DNA from: Paeniglutamicibacter sulfureus
GTDB lineage: Bacteria; Actinomycetota; Actinomycetes; Actinomycetales; Micrococcaceae
NCBI RefSeq assembly: GCF_030512175.1
Contig: NZ_JAULBL010000002.1
Span: 1,238,149-1,302,148 of the forward strand
Direction of reading: 5' to 3'
Length of the DNA: 64,000 bases
This document shows, in pieces, positions 8,182 through 15,060 of the stretch (its first letter is position 1; every line of letters starts with the position of its first letter). Under the pieces are notes generated by a model, which made no database searches, was not told the DNA's origin, and saw only the letters and a program-made list of their open reading frames with translations. The position numbers were made by a program, and so were the translations under genes.

Positions 8182-8475
8182 GCGGGCAAGACCGGGTGGG
8201 TTCCGGCGAACCAAGTGTCCGCCTACAAGGCACCGGCCAAGCCGAAGCCGCCGGTGGTCCAGTCGGTGAAGAAGACGACCTACACGTCCAAGGTGAAGGT
8301 CGTTGCGCGCAAGAGCGCGAGTGCGAAGGCCGCGGCGGTCGTGAGCATTCCTGCCAAGAAGAACGTGACGGTGGATGCTAAGAGCGGTTCGTGGCTGCGC
8401 GTGAAGTATGCGGGCAAGACCGGGTGGGTCCCGGCGAACCAATTGTCCGCCTACAAGGCACCGGCCAAGAGCAGG
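7792..8475 (+). repeat. Three tandem 228-bp repeats encoding 76-residue SH3b units
   Basis: Units at 7792-8019, 8020-8247 and 8248-8475 differ at only a few bases, including the linker (CCGCCGGTGGTCCAGTCGG at each unit start). The near identity, including silent positions, points to recent duplication or gene conversion. The middle unit alone carries the TAA codon and a TTG-to-GTG change. Confidence 0.95.
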
Positions 8476-8643
8476 ACAACCACCGTCCGGCTGAACCTGC
8501 GAACCGGAACAAACACATCAACACGATCGCTGTTGGTGATTCCGAAGGGCAAGAAGATCACGGTCAAGGCGACACGAGGAAGCTGGACACAGACCAGCTA
8601 TTCAGGGAAAACGGGCTGGGTTAGCTCCAGGTACCTTCGCTAA
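8182..8643 (+). pseudogene. In-frame 3' remnant of the M23/SH3b gene beyond the nonsense codon
   Basis: The frame downstream of TAA 8179-8181 is the same as that of the upstream gene and encodes the end of repeat 2, all of repeat 3 and a diverged final SH3b unit (TTVRLNLRTGTN to GKTGWVSSRYLR). The only local start is a GTG at 8215 with no ribosome site. The remnant has no signal peptide, so it is unlikely to make a useful protein on its own unless the stop is read through. An assembly or sequencing error in near-identical repeats is the main alternative. Confidence 0.75.
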
Positions 8644-8674
8644 GCCAGGCGCGACGCGTCGAATCCGGAAGAAG

Positions 8675-8715
8675 AATGGTCCGTGCAACCAGTCAGGACG
8701 GTTGCACGGACCATT
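8675..8715. terminator. 16-bp perfect hairpin between convergent genes
   Basis: AATGGTCCGTGCAACC and its exact complement flank a 9-nt loop. It sits between the M23/SH3b gene and the convergent AI-2E transporter gene, so it probably terminates both. Confidence 0.8.
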
Positions 8716-8721
8716 GCCGTT

Positions 8722-10032
8722 TCAGCTACGGTTGTCGCTATTTTTCGGATTTTTCAGGGGGGACTGGGAACCTGCTGCGTGCATGGCATCCGCTTCGTGC
8801 GCCGATGCCGATACGTTTGATTCTGCATGCGCCAAGACCTGAGCTGCCGTGGGTTCCCCTGCGGATGCTTCCTTCTCCGGGTCGGCCCCGGGGTCAAGCT
8901 CCGGCAAATCCCGGTCGGCCCAGATTTTTACGATGCCCCAGGCAACAGCGGTCAGGGGTACGGCCAGCACTGCGCCCACCAATCCGCCCAACACCGTGCC
9001 TGCGGCCAATGACAGCAAGATCACCAACGCGTGCAGGTTCAGCGCGTGGGCCATGACCACAGGCTGCAGGAAGTTACCCTCCAGCTGGTTCACGACGATC
9101 ACCGCTCCCAGAACAATCAGGGCAATCACGGGGCCGTTTGTCACCAAGGCAATCAAGGTGGCCAGGATTCCGGCGAAGGTGGCACCTATCAATGGAATGA
9201 AGGAGCTCATGAACACTACTACGCCCAGGGGAATGGCCAACGGAACCCGCAGGATGAGCAAGACAACGGTGATGGCGATGGCATCCACGGCTGCAACGGT
9301 GGCGGTTCCGCGCATGTAGCCGCCCAGCGTCTCTACGGTGCGCCCACCGGTGGACAGCCAACGGTGCATCTGGTGGTCTGGCATCCAAGAGAGGAAGAAC
9401 GCCCAGATCCTGTCTCCGTCTTTCAGGAAGAAGAACAAGATCACCAGCAAGAGCGCCAGACCGGTGACGAAATTCCCGGCTGCAGAAAGGCCGCTCAGGG
9501 CACCAGCGCCAAATTGGGAACTCGTCAGGAAGCCCGTGACTTGGCTGACGGCTTGGTCAATCTGGTCCTCCGAGATGTTCCACGGCAACCGATTCAACAT
9601 GCCCTGGAGCTTGTTGAATCCTTCGACGCCCCTGTCAACCAAGGTTTGCCACTCGGCAAGCACGGAATATACCAGGGCCGTACCGATGCCGCCGATCACG
9701 AGCAGTGAACCGAGGAACACGGTCCACGCTGCCAGTAGTGGGGACATGAACTTGCGCAATAGGCGCACCAATGGCCACAGTGCGCAGGAAAGAATTAGGG
9801 CAATCAGGATCGGCAGAGCGATAACGCTCAACCTGAGGAGGGTGTAGACGACTGCCCCGGCCAGGATCACCACCACCAGTAATTGGACCGAGCGCGTGGC
9901 AATACGGCCGAGCGGATCGATCCACATTCCAGACACGGTGTGCATCGGGGGCCTGGCGCTGGATACCTCGGCTTTTGAAGTCGCGGGTGGATCCTGTCGC
10001 GACTTTTTCTTGAAACCTAACTTCGCTGACAT
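8722..10032 (-). CDS. AI-2E-family (PerM/TqsA-like) membrane transporter
   Basis: 436 residues. After a charged N-terminus come eight or so hydrophobic segments in the paired pattern of the AI-2E transporter family: LLVVVILAGAVVYTLLRLSV, LPILIALILSCALWPLV, then after a soluble loop the FVTGLALLLVILFFFLKDGD segment with its conserved DGD, and GVVVFMSSFIPLIGATFAGI. Family members export autoinducer-2 or act as Na+/H+ antiporters; the substrate here is unknown. ATG 10032 has GAGGAG seven nt upstream; the frame is open to 10074. The tail is acidic and Ala-rich. It is convergent with the M23 gene and divergent from the M15 peptidase gene. Confidence 0.88.
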   Translation of the reverse strand: MSAKLGFKKKSRQDPPATSKAEVSSARPPMHTVSGMWIDPLGRIATRSVQLLVVVILAGAVVYTLLRLSVIALPILIALILSCALWPLVRLLRKFMSPLLAAWTVFLGSLLVIGGIGTALVYSVLAEWQTLVDRGVEGFNKLQGMLNRLPWNISEDQIDQAVSQVTGFLTSSQFGAGALSGLSAAGNFVTGLALLLVILFFFLKDGDRIWAFFLSWMPDHQMHRWLSTGGRTVETLGGYMRGTATVAAVDAIAITVVLLILRVPLAIPLGVVVFMSSFIPLIGATFAGILATLIALVTNGPVIALIVLGAVIVVNQLEGNFLQPVVMAHALNLHALVILLSLAAGTVLGGLVGAVLAVPLTAVAWGIVKIWADRDLPELDPGADPEKEASAGEPTAAQVLAHAESNVSASAHEADAMHAAGSQSPLKNPKNSDNRS

Positions 10033-10115
10033 CCAGTGACTCCTCGCAATTGGCAACAGGTCCACTCTATGCAATGGCGCAGGGCGGATACCCGAAATAA
10101 CCTCTTAGCAAAAAG

Positions 10116-10126
10116 GTTAGTCTAAC
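10116..10126. promoter_or_regulatory. Small palindrome in the divergent AI-2E / M15 promoter region
   Basis: GTTAGTCTAAC is a perfect 5-1-5 inverted repeat in an AT-rich patch about 84 bp from one start and 66 bp from the other. It could be an operator or part of a promoter; no regulator is assigned. Confidence 0.3.
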
Positions 10127-10191
10127 AATGTACTAGTGGGCTTGGAGTGCCACTCATTCAACTCGCAAGAAATTAATTCCCCGGGGGATCA

Positions 10192-11508
10192 ATGAAGCAC
10201 ATGACCACTACAGACGGTGCAATGCCCGTCAATCGCGCAGGGACGGCACTGCTGCTGGGCACGGCGATTGCCCTTGCTCTCGCCGCCCTGAACCCGGTGC
10301 AGGCACAGGCGGCCCCGCAGGCGGTGCCGCATGTCGCGGCGGCGCAGACCGGTCCATCCGCATACATCGCGCAACCCGAAAGCATGTTTCGCGCAGGAGT
10401 CGCGAGGGTATTGCAAACCACCGCGAACCTGAACCTGCGCGCACCGCCTTCCACATCGGGCAAGAAGCTGAAGGTCGTGCCCAAGGGCACGCGGTTGACG
10501 GTGACGGCAACCAGATCCGGATGGAGCCAGGTACGCCATGCCGGACAGACAGGTTGGGTTTCCAGCACCTACCTACGCTCCATTCCCAAGGCCGTGAAAC
10601 AAGGCGACCTCGGCAAGACCACTGCCCGGCTGACGTTGCGGCAAAAGGCAAGCACCGCATCCAAAGCGCTGGCCACTGTGCCCAAGGGCGGCATCTACGC
10701 CGTCAAGAAGGTCTCCGGCGGACATGCCCAGATCACCAGCCGGGGAAAATCAGGGTGGATCCAAGGAAAACACCTCAAGATCGTCGCCAAAAAACCCGGT
10801 CGGGAAATCTACATCGACCAGAAGTACACGTCCAACCGTGCGGGTCTCACCGACAGGTATTGGACAAAGGTCTCCGGTGGCGACCTCTATGAAAGCGTGA
10901 ACGGGAAAAAGCGCATCGGTGACATCCCCCGGAATTCCGTGGTGTACCGGGACATGAAGATGGAAAAAACCGCCGGATCGGTCAAGGGCTGGATCTTCGT
11001 GCGGACGCAGGGGATGAGCGGATGGATGAAAACCAGCCAGCTTGCCCGCACCTCGACCGCCTCTACGAAACCAAAGAAGTATTCGGCTAGGCAAGTCCTG
11101 GCGCAGAAGAACGGCAGGGTCCCCGAGAAGATGCTCGTGGCGATCCCGTGGGACAAGGAAAAGACGCTCATTGCCGCGCCGGCCCTCAAGGACCTGAACC
11201 GACTCAACGCAGCGTTCAAGAAAAAGTTCGGACGCAATCTCGATGTCGACCTGGCATACCGGACTCGTGCCACGCAGGACGCGTACTGGGTGGAGTTGGG
11301 TCCGTACGTCGCGGCACGTCCGGGAACCTCCAACCACGGTTGGGGGACGGCCATCGATGTGCCCGAAACCTATGACTATTCCTTCCGAGGCAAGTACTAC
11401 AAATGGCTGAAGGCGAACTCCAAGAAGTACAACTGGGTGCACCGAAAGATCCTGGAGGAGGGATCGCCCTACGCCGAGGCCTGGCACTTCGACTACGTGG
11501 GGCGCTGA
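10192..11508 (+). CDS. Secreted SH3b-containing M15B (VanY-type) D-Ala-D-Ala carboxypeptidase
   Basis: 438 residues. A signal peptide (TALLLGTAIALALAALNPVQAQA) ends near residue 40. Two SH3b repeats cover about 75-200 (TTANLNLRAPPSTSG and TTARLTLRQKAST), followed by two more degenerate SH3-like units. The C-terminal VanY domain has the zinc ligands His382 and Asp389 in SNHGWGTAIDV and His432 in EAWHFDYVG. It should trim the terminal D-Ala of peptidoglycan stem peptides outside the cell. ATG 10192 is preceded by GGGGGATCA. The shared SH3b architecture with the two genes at 5-8.6 kb suggests a local family that grew by domain shuffling. Confidence 0.9.
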   Translation: MKHMTTTDGAMPVNRAGTALLLGTAIALALAALNPVQAQAAPQAVPHVAAAQTGPSAYIAQPESMFRAGVARVLQTTANLNLRAPPSTSGKKLKVVPKGTRLTVTATRSGWSQVRHAGQTGWVSSTYLRSIPKAVKQGDLGKTTARLTLRQKASTASKALATVPKGGIYAVKKVSGGHAQITSRGKSGWIQGKHLKIVAKKPGREIYIDQKYTSNRAGLTDRYWTKVSGGDLYESVNGKKRIGDIPRNSVVYRDMKMEKTAGSVKGWIFVRTQGMSGWMKTSQLARTSTASTKPKKYSARQVLAQKNGRVPEKMLVAIPWDKEKTLIAAPALKDLNRLNAAFKKKFGRNLDVDLAYRTRATQDAYWVELGPYVAARPGTSNHGWGTAIDVPETYDYSFRGKYYKWLKANSKKYNWVHRKILEEGSPYAEAWHFDYVGR

Positions 11509-11554
11509 CCACCACGGGGGAGTGCTCCACGGGGCCGACCCCGGGTTAATTGAG

Positions 11555-11603
11555 AAGGCCGCAGTCCGCATCCATCGTCACGATGAATGCGGACTGCGGC
11601 CTT
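11555..11603. terminator. 17-bp hairpin between convergent genes
   Basis: A 17-bp perfect outer stem (AAGGCCGCAGTCCGCAT and its complement) encloses a smaller CATCG-TCA-CGATG hairpin. It lies between the M15 peptidase and the convergent aldehyde dehydrogenase and probably serves both. Confidence 0.8.
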
Positions 11604-11625
11604 GGCGTTTAAGCGAGCGTGGAAG

Positions 11626-13035
11626 TCAGTCGGCCACGTAGAACAGGCGCTTGTTGACGAACTCTTCCATGCCCAGCGGTCCCAGTTCCCGGCCGAAGCC
11701 CGAACGCTTCACTCCGCCAAAGGGCATCTCGGCTCCCTCGGCGCTCGGCGCATTCACGTTGGCCATTCCCGAGTTCAGACCGGCGGCTACCTTGGCCGCG
11801 CGAGCCGGATCGGTGGAGAACACCGCGCCGCCCAGACCGTACTGGGTGTCATTGGCCATGGCAAGTGCTTCCTCGTCGGAGGAGACCTTGTAGACAACGG
11901 CCACCGGGCCGAACAGCTCCTCGTAGTAGGCACGCATCTCCTTGGTGATTCCCGAGAGCACGGTCGGGGCCAGGTAGGCGCCTGGGCCCTCGTGCAGCGT
12001 GCCGCCGGCATGCAGGGTTGCGCCCTTGTCGATGGCGTCCTTCACCTGCTCGGCCAGGGCCTCGGCGGCACCCCGGGTGGAAAGGGGACCGAAGGTGCCC
12101 TCGAGCTCGGCCGCCGGATCGCCCGGGGCCAGGCCGTCGGCCAGCTTGGTCAGCTCACCCACGAAGTCGTCGAAGATATCCTCCATGACGATCATGCGCT
12201 TGTTGGAGTTGCAGGCCTGGCCGGTGTTCTCCATGCGGGTGGCCCAGGCAGTGGCGGCGTCGCCCGCGACATCGTTCGAATCGAGGATGACGTACGGGTC
12301 CGAGCCGCCAAGTTCCAGCACTGCCTTCTTCAGGTTGCGTCCGGCCTGCTCACCGATGATGGCACCGGCACGCTCGGAACCGGTCAGCGAAACGCCCTGG
12401 ATGCGCGGGTCTTCGATGATCGTGGAGATCTGCCCGTGGGAGGCGAAGACGTTGTTGTACACGCCTGCAGGAACGCCCGCGTCATCCATGATCTGCGCGA
12501 TGGCCAGTGCCGAACGCGGGCAGGTCTCGGCGTGCTTGAGCACGATGGTGTTCCCCAGCATCAGGTTGGGAGCGGCAAAGCGGGCGACCTGGTAGTACGG
12601 GTAGTTCCACGGCATGATGCCCAGCAGGGGGCCGACCGGGAGGCGCTGGATGACGGCCTTGCCGCCGCCGATGTTCTTGATTTCCGTATCCGCGGCGAGC
12701 GTGGGCCCCTCGGTGGCGAAGTACTCGAAGATGTCCTTGCAGAACTCGGCCTCGCCCTTGGACTCGGAGAGGGGCTTGCCCATTTCCTGCGTGATGATCG
12801 CAGCGAGCTCGTCGGCGCGTTCGGCGAAGAGCTCGCCCACGCGTGCAACGATCTTGGCGCGTTCATTGATGTCGACGTTCTTCCACTGCTGGTAACCGGA
12901 ATCGGCCGCCGCGATGGCGTCCTGGATCTCGGCGTCGGTGGCCGTGGGGAATTCCTCGACCACCTCGCCGGTGGCGGGGTTGAGGACTCGGTAGCCGGTG
13001 GAGGTCGACGTCTGGGCGTTGGCGGTCACAGCCAT
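11626..13035 (-). CDS. NAD(P)-dependent aldehyde dehydrogenase (succinate-semialdehyde dehydrogenase-like)
   Basis: About 469 residues, full-length ALDH. The catalytic Cys lies in ENTGQACNSNKR, the general-base Glu in VLELGGSDPYV, the cofactor loop in MPWNYPYYQVARFAAPNLM, and the family end in MPFGGVKRSGFGRELG. The MPWNYP version and the short length fit the succinate-semialdehyde dehydrogenase (GabD/Sad) subgroup. The start deserves care. ATG 13035 is only one base from the AAGGAG site, whereas GTG 13029 two codons later is seven bases away and may be the real start. It sits downstream of the aldo/keto reductase gene on the same strand but is separated from it by a strong hairpin, so it is transcribed separately. 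Confidence 0.9.
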   Translation of the reverse strand: MAVTANAQTSTSTGYRVLNPATGEVVEEFPTATDAEIQDAIAAADSGYQQWKNVDINERAKIVARVGELFAERADELAAIITQEMGKPLSESKGEAEFCKDIFEYFATEGPTLAADTEIKNIGGGKAVIQRLPVGPLLGIMPWNYPYYQVARFAAPNLMLGNTIVLKHAETCPRSALAIAQIMDDAGVPAGVYNNVFASHGQISTIIEDPRIQGVSLTGSERAGAIIGEQAGRNLKKAVLELGGSDPYVILDSNDVAGDAATAWATRMENTGQACNSNKRMIVMEDIFDDFVGELTKLADGLAPGDPAAELEGTFGPLSTRGAAEALAEQVKDAIDKGATLHAGGTLHEGPGAYLAPTVLSGITKEMRAYYEELFGPVAVVYKVSSDEEALAMANDTQYGLGGAVFSTDPARAAKVAAGLNSGMANVNAPSAEGAEMPFGGVKRSGFGRELGPLGMEEFVNKRLFYVAD

Positions 13036-13188
13036 GCTCCTTCTGGTAGTCACTGGGCGGCGGGGATCTTCATCGCGCCACGTACCTGTCCATCATGTCC
13101 CGAAAACGACGATTTGTGAAGCCCGTCACGCATGGTTGGCGACCATATCCGCCGTGAGTGAACTAGCTGACTTCGGTATTCGTCGTTA

Positions 13189-13236
13189 ACGGAGCAAAAC
13201 CCTGCGAAATTCGAATATCGCAGGGTTTTGCTCCGT
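13189..13236 (-). terminator. 19-bp hairpin downstream of the aldo/keto reductase
   Basis: ACGGAGCAAAACCCTGCGA pairs perfectly with its complement across a 10-nt loop, 15 nt past the reductase stop. The AAAA/TTTT tract lies inside the stem. Confidence 0.8.
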
Positions 13237-13250
13237 GTGCTCCGGCTGGC

Positions 13251-14315
13251 TTAGCTGGTGGCCGCCGTGCGCCAGCGGTCTATGTCGGCATCGCCAGCGG
13301 CGATCTTGTCGATCAGGTCCAGTTCCCCGGTGCTGAAGGTGGTGTTGCCCAGGGCGCCGAGGTTTTCATCAAGCTGCGCAGTCGAGGAGGCGCCGAGCAG
13401 CACTGAGCTCACTCCGCCGTCGCGCAACAACCAGGCGATGGCCAGCTGGGCCAGGGACTGGCCGCGGGACTCGGCGACCCGGGCCAGATCGCGGGCCTTC
13501 CCGAGATTTTCCTCGGTCAGGTGCCCGTCCAGCGTTGTCCGTCCACCGGACGGAATCGCCGAATCATTCTTGAGGTACTTGCCGGTCAGCAGGCCCTGGG
13601 CCAGCGGGGTGAAGGCGATGGACCCCATGCCGTGTTCGGCCAAGGTCTCGAGCAGGCCGTCCTCGACCCAGCGATTGAGCATCGAATAGGACGGCTGGTG
13701 GATCACCAGCGGTGTGCCCATCTCCTTGGCGACGCGCGCCGCCTCCGCGGTGCGTTCGGGGGAGTAAGAGGAGATCCCGACGTATAGCGCCTTCCCCTGG
13801 CGCACCAAGGTGTCAAGCGCGCCGATGGTTTCCTCGATGGGGGTGTCGGGGTCAGGGCGGTGCGAGTAGAAGATGTCCACATAGTCCAGGCCCATGCGCT
13901 TGAGCGACTCGTCGGCCGAGGCCATGATGTACTTGCGCGAGCCCAGGGTGCCGTACGGACCCGGCCACATGTCCCAGCCGGCCTTCGAGGAAATGATCAG
14001 CTCGTTGCGATAGGCCTTGAAGTCGGTGCGCAACATGCGGCCGAAGTTCTCCTCTGCCGAGCCGTAGGGCGGACCGTAGTTGTTGGCCAGGTCGAAGTGC
14101 GTGATTCCTCGGTCAAGGGCATGGCGAAGCACTTCGCGCTGGGTGTCGTAGGGGCGGTTGTCGCCAAAGTTCCACCACAGGCCCAGGGAAATCGGGGGGA
14201 GAACCAACCCCGAGTTCCCCACCCGGCGGTAGCCGGTCGATTCGTAGCGGTCCGGGGCGGCAACGTAGGGTGCGTGCGTTTCAGGGACGGGGGCGTACCG
14301 GAGCTCTTCGGCCAT
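13251..14315 (-). CDS. Aldo/keto reductase (YghZ / L-glyceraldehyde 3-phosphate reductase type)
   Basis: 354 residues, matching the 346-350 of the YghZ group. The catalytic tetrad is visible: Asp in THFDLANNYG, Tyr in the same segment, Lys in IISSKAGWDMWPGPYG and His in DIFYSHRPDPDTPIEET. The WDMWPGPYG segment is diagnostic of YghZ-like proteins, which reduce methylglyoxal and glyceraldehyde 3-phosphate with NADPH. ATG 14315 gives the family start with AGGAG 12 nt upstream; the frame is open to 14405, and an ATG at 14366 is a possible longer start. About 180 nt upstream is leader element A, which could control it. Confidence 0.9.
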   Translation of the reverse strand: MAEELRYAPVPETHAPYVAAPDRYESTGYRRVGNSGLVLPPISLGLWWNFGDNRPYDTQREVLRHALDRGITHFDLANNYGPPYGSAEENFGRMLRTDFKAYRNELIISSKAGWDMWPGPYGTLGSRKYIMASADESLKRMGLDYVDIFYSHRPDPDTPIEETIGALDTLVRQGKALYVGISSYSPERTAEAARVAKEMGTPLVIHQPSYSMLNRWVEDGLLETLAEHGMGSIAFTPLAQGLLTGKYLKNDSAIPSGGRTTLDGHLTEENLGKARDLARVAESRGQSLAQLAIAWLLRDGGVSSVLLGASSTAQLDENLGALGNTTFSTGELDLIDKIAAGDADIDRWRTAATS

Positions 14316-14493
14316 GGTGGTGATGTTCTCCTGGAAATTGGGGATGAAATCTCGCGGAAGCTGCATCGGCTCCCTCTTATCCATTCTTGTCGCAAGGTGC
14401 CGCAAACGTCCACGGCATCGGGAGCTGGGCGCGGCGCGGTTCGGGGGGAATCTGGCAGTGCAATGCGTTCCCGTGTGCCCGGCAGTTAAAAGC

Positions 14494-14571
14494 GAAGAAC
14501 CGGCCGTGACGGCTAAGGAGGTGAAACTCCGCCGCGACCGGTTCTTCTGATCACTCGCACCTTGAGAAGGT
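14494..14571 (-). ncRNA. Leader element A: two-hairpin structured element of unknown class
   Basis: On the minus strand a short hairpin (ACCTT-CTC-AAGGT, 14571-14559) is followed by GCGAGTGAT. A long hairpin comes next, whose ends GAAGAACCGG (14547-14538) and CCGGTTCTTC (14503-14494) pair over 10 bp, followed by GCTTTTAA. A second copy (element B) lies 430 bp away with the same order and a shared 13-mer AGGTGCGAGTGAT. A 13-codon frame from GTG (14554) to TAG (14513) starts in the linker and runs inside the long hairpin. It lies 180 nt upstream of the aldo/keto reductase. The transcribed strand is inferred from the neighbouring genes. Confidence 0.55.
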
Positions 14572-14633
14572 AGCTTCAGCGTATTTGGAGTAACTGGGTG
14601 ATTGCTGGTGATTTGTCGATAGTCGGCCGTGAG

Positions 14634-14780
14634 TCAGTAGTTGGAGGGTGGATCCGAGGCCGGAAACGATTCGTCTTCCCATTCCTCGACCAGCGCTTCG
14701 TCGTGCGCGCTGGCCACATGCTCTGGTTCTGCGGCAGTTTCTTCTTCTACCTCTTCGTCGCCGGTTGGTTGTTCAGTCAT
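14634..14780 (-). CDS. 48-residue acidic protein with SFPASDPPS motif
   Basis: A short gene read on the minus strand from ATG 14780 to TGA 14634, with a good AAGGAG site eight nt upstream. The product begins MTEQPTGDEEVEEETAAEP and ends EEWEDESFPASDPPSNY. Nearly 40% of residues are acidic and there is no membrane segment or signal peptide. The C-terminal E-x-S/T-FPASDPP-S/A motif recurs in very small proteins of unknown function across several bacterial phyla (from memory; not checked here), which argues that this is a real gene. It lies alone between thiolase and the aldo/keto reductase, flanked by the two leader elements; element B is 141 nt upstream. Function unknown. Confidence 0.8.
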   Translation of the reverse strand: MTEQPTGDEEVEEETAAEPEHVASAHDEALVEEWEDESFPASDPPSNY

Positions 14781-14920
14781 CTCGCGTACTCCTTGATCCG
14801 TAGAACGTGTCTCCCCGAACTTGCGGCGCCCGGTACCTTCAGTTTGGTCCGAAGTGCCGGAGTTGTCGAGGGCGGTGGCTTCCAGGGGTCGTGGTTGCGG
14901 ACATCCTGCATTAAATGGTT

Positions 14921-14997
14921 GAGCACCGATCGGAAGGCTAGGGGGAATTTGCCTTGTGCCCGACCGGTGCTCTCATCACTCGCACCTCCATGAGGTG
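14921..14997 (-). ncRNA. Leader element B: second copy of the two-hairpin element
   Basis: On the minus strand: a short hairpin CACCTC-ATG-GAGGTG (14997-14983), then GCGAGTGAT, then a long hairpin closed by GAGCACCG (14972-14965) with CGGTGCTC (14928-14921). A 13-codon frame GTG (14979) to TAG (14938) has the same length and position as in element A. Its ribosome site GGAGGT lies in the 3' arm of the short hairpin. The element is 141 nt upstream of the 48-residue gene and 64 nt past the thiolase stop. Part of the long hairpin differs from A, so the shape rather than the sequence is kept. Confidence 0.55.
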
Positions 14998-15060
14998 ATT
15001 AAGACTCTAGGGAAGCAACCTTTGCACCAGCTGTATACCGCCGGGTAACAACATGTGAAA

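Noticed and set aside
7792-8475. Regular tandem repeats considered as a CRISPR or satellite
   Set aside because: The 228-bp period is a multiple of three, the frame is kept and each unit encodes an SH3b domain; there are no variable spacers.
14777-14911. 44-codon minus-strand frame whose stop overlaps the ATG of the 48-residue gene (ATGA)
   Set aside because: No ribosome site before its ATG or the upstream GTG and no recognisable sequence; the overlap could be chance. Worth rechecking if ribosome profiling exists.
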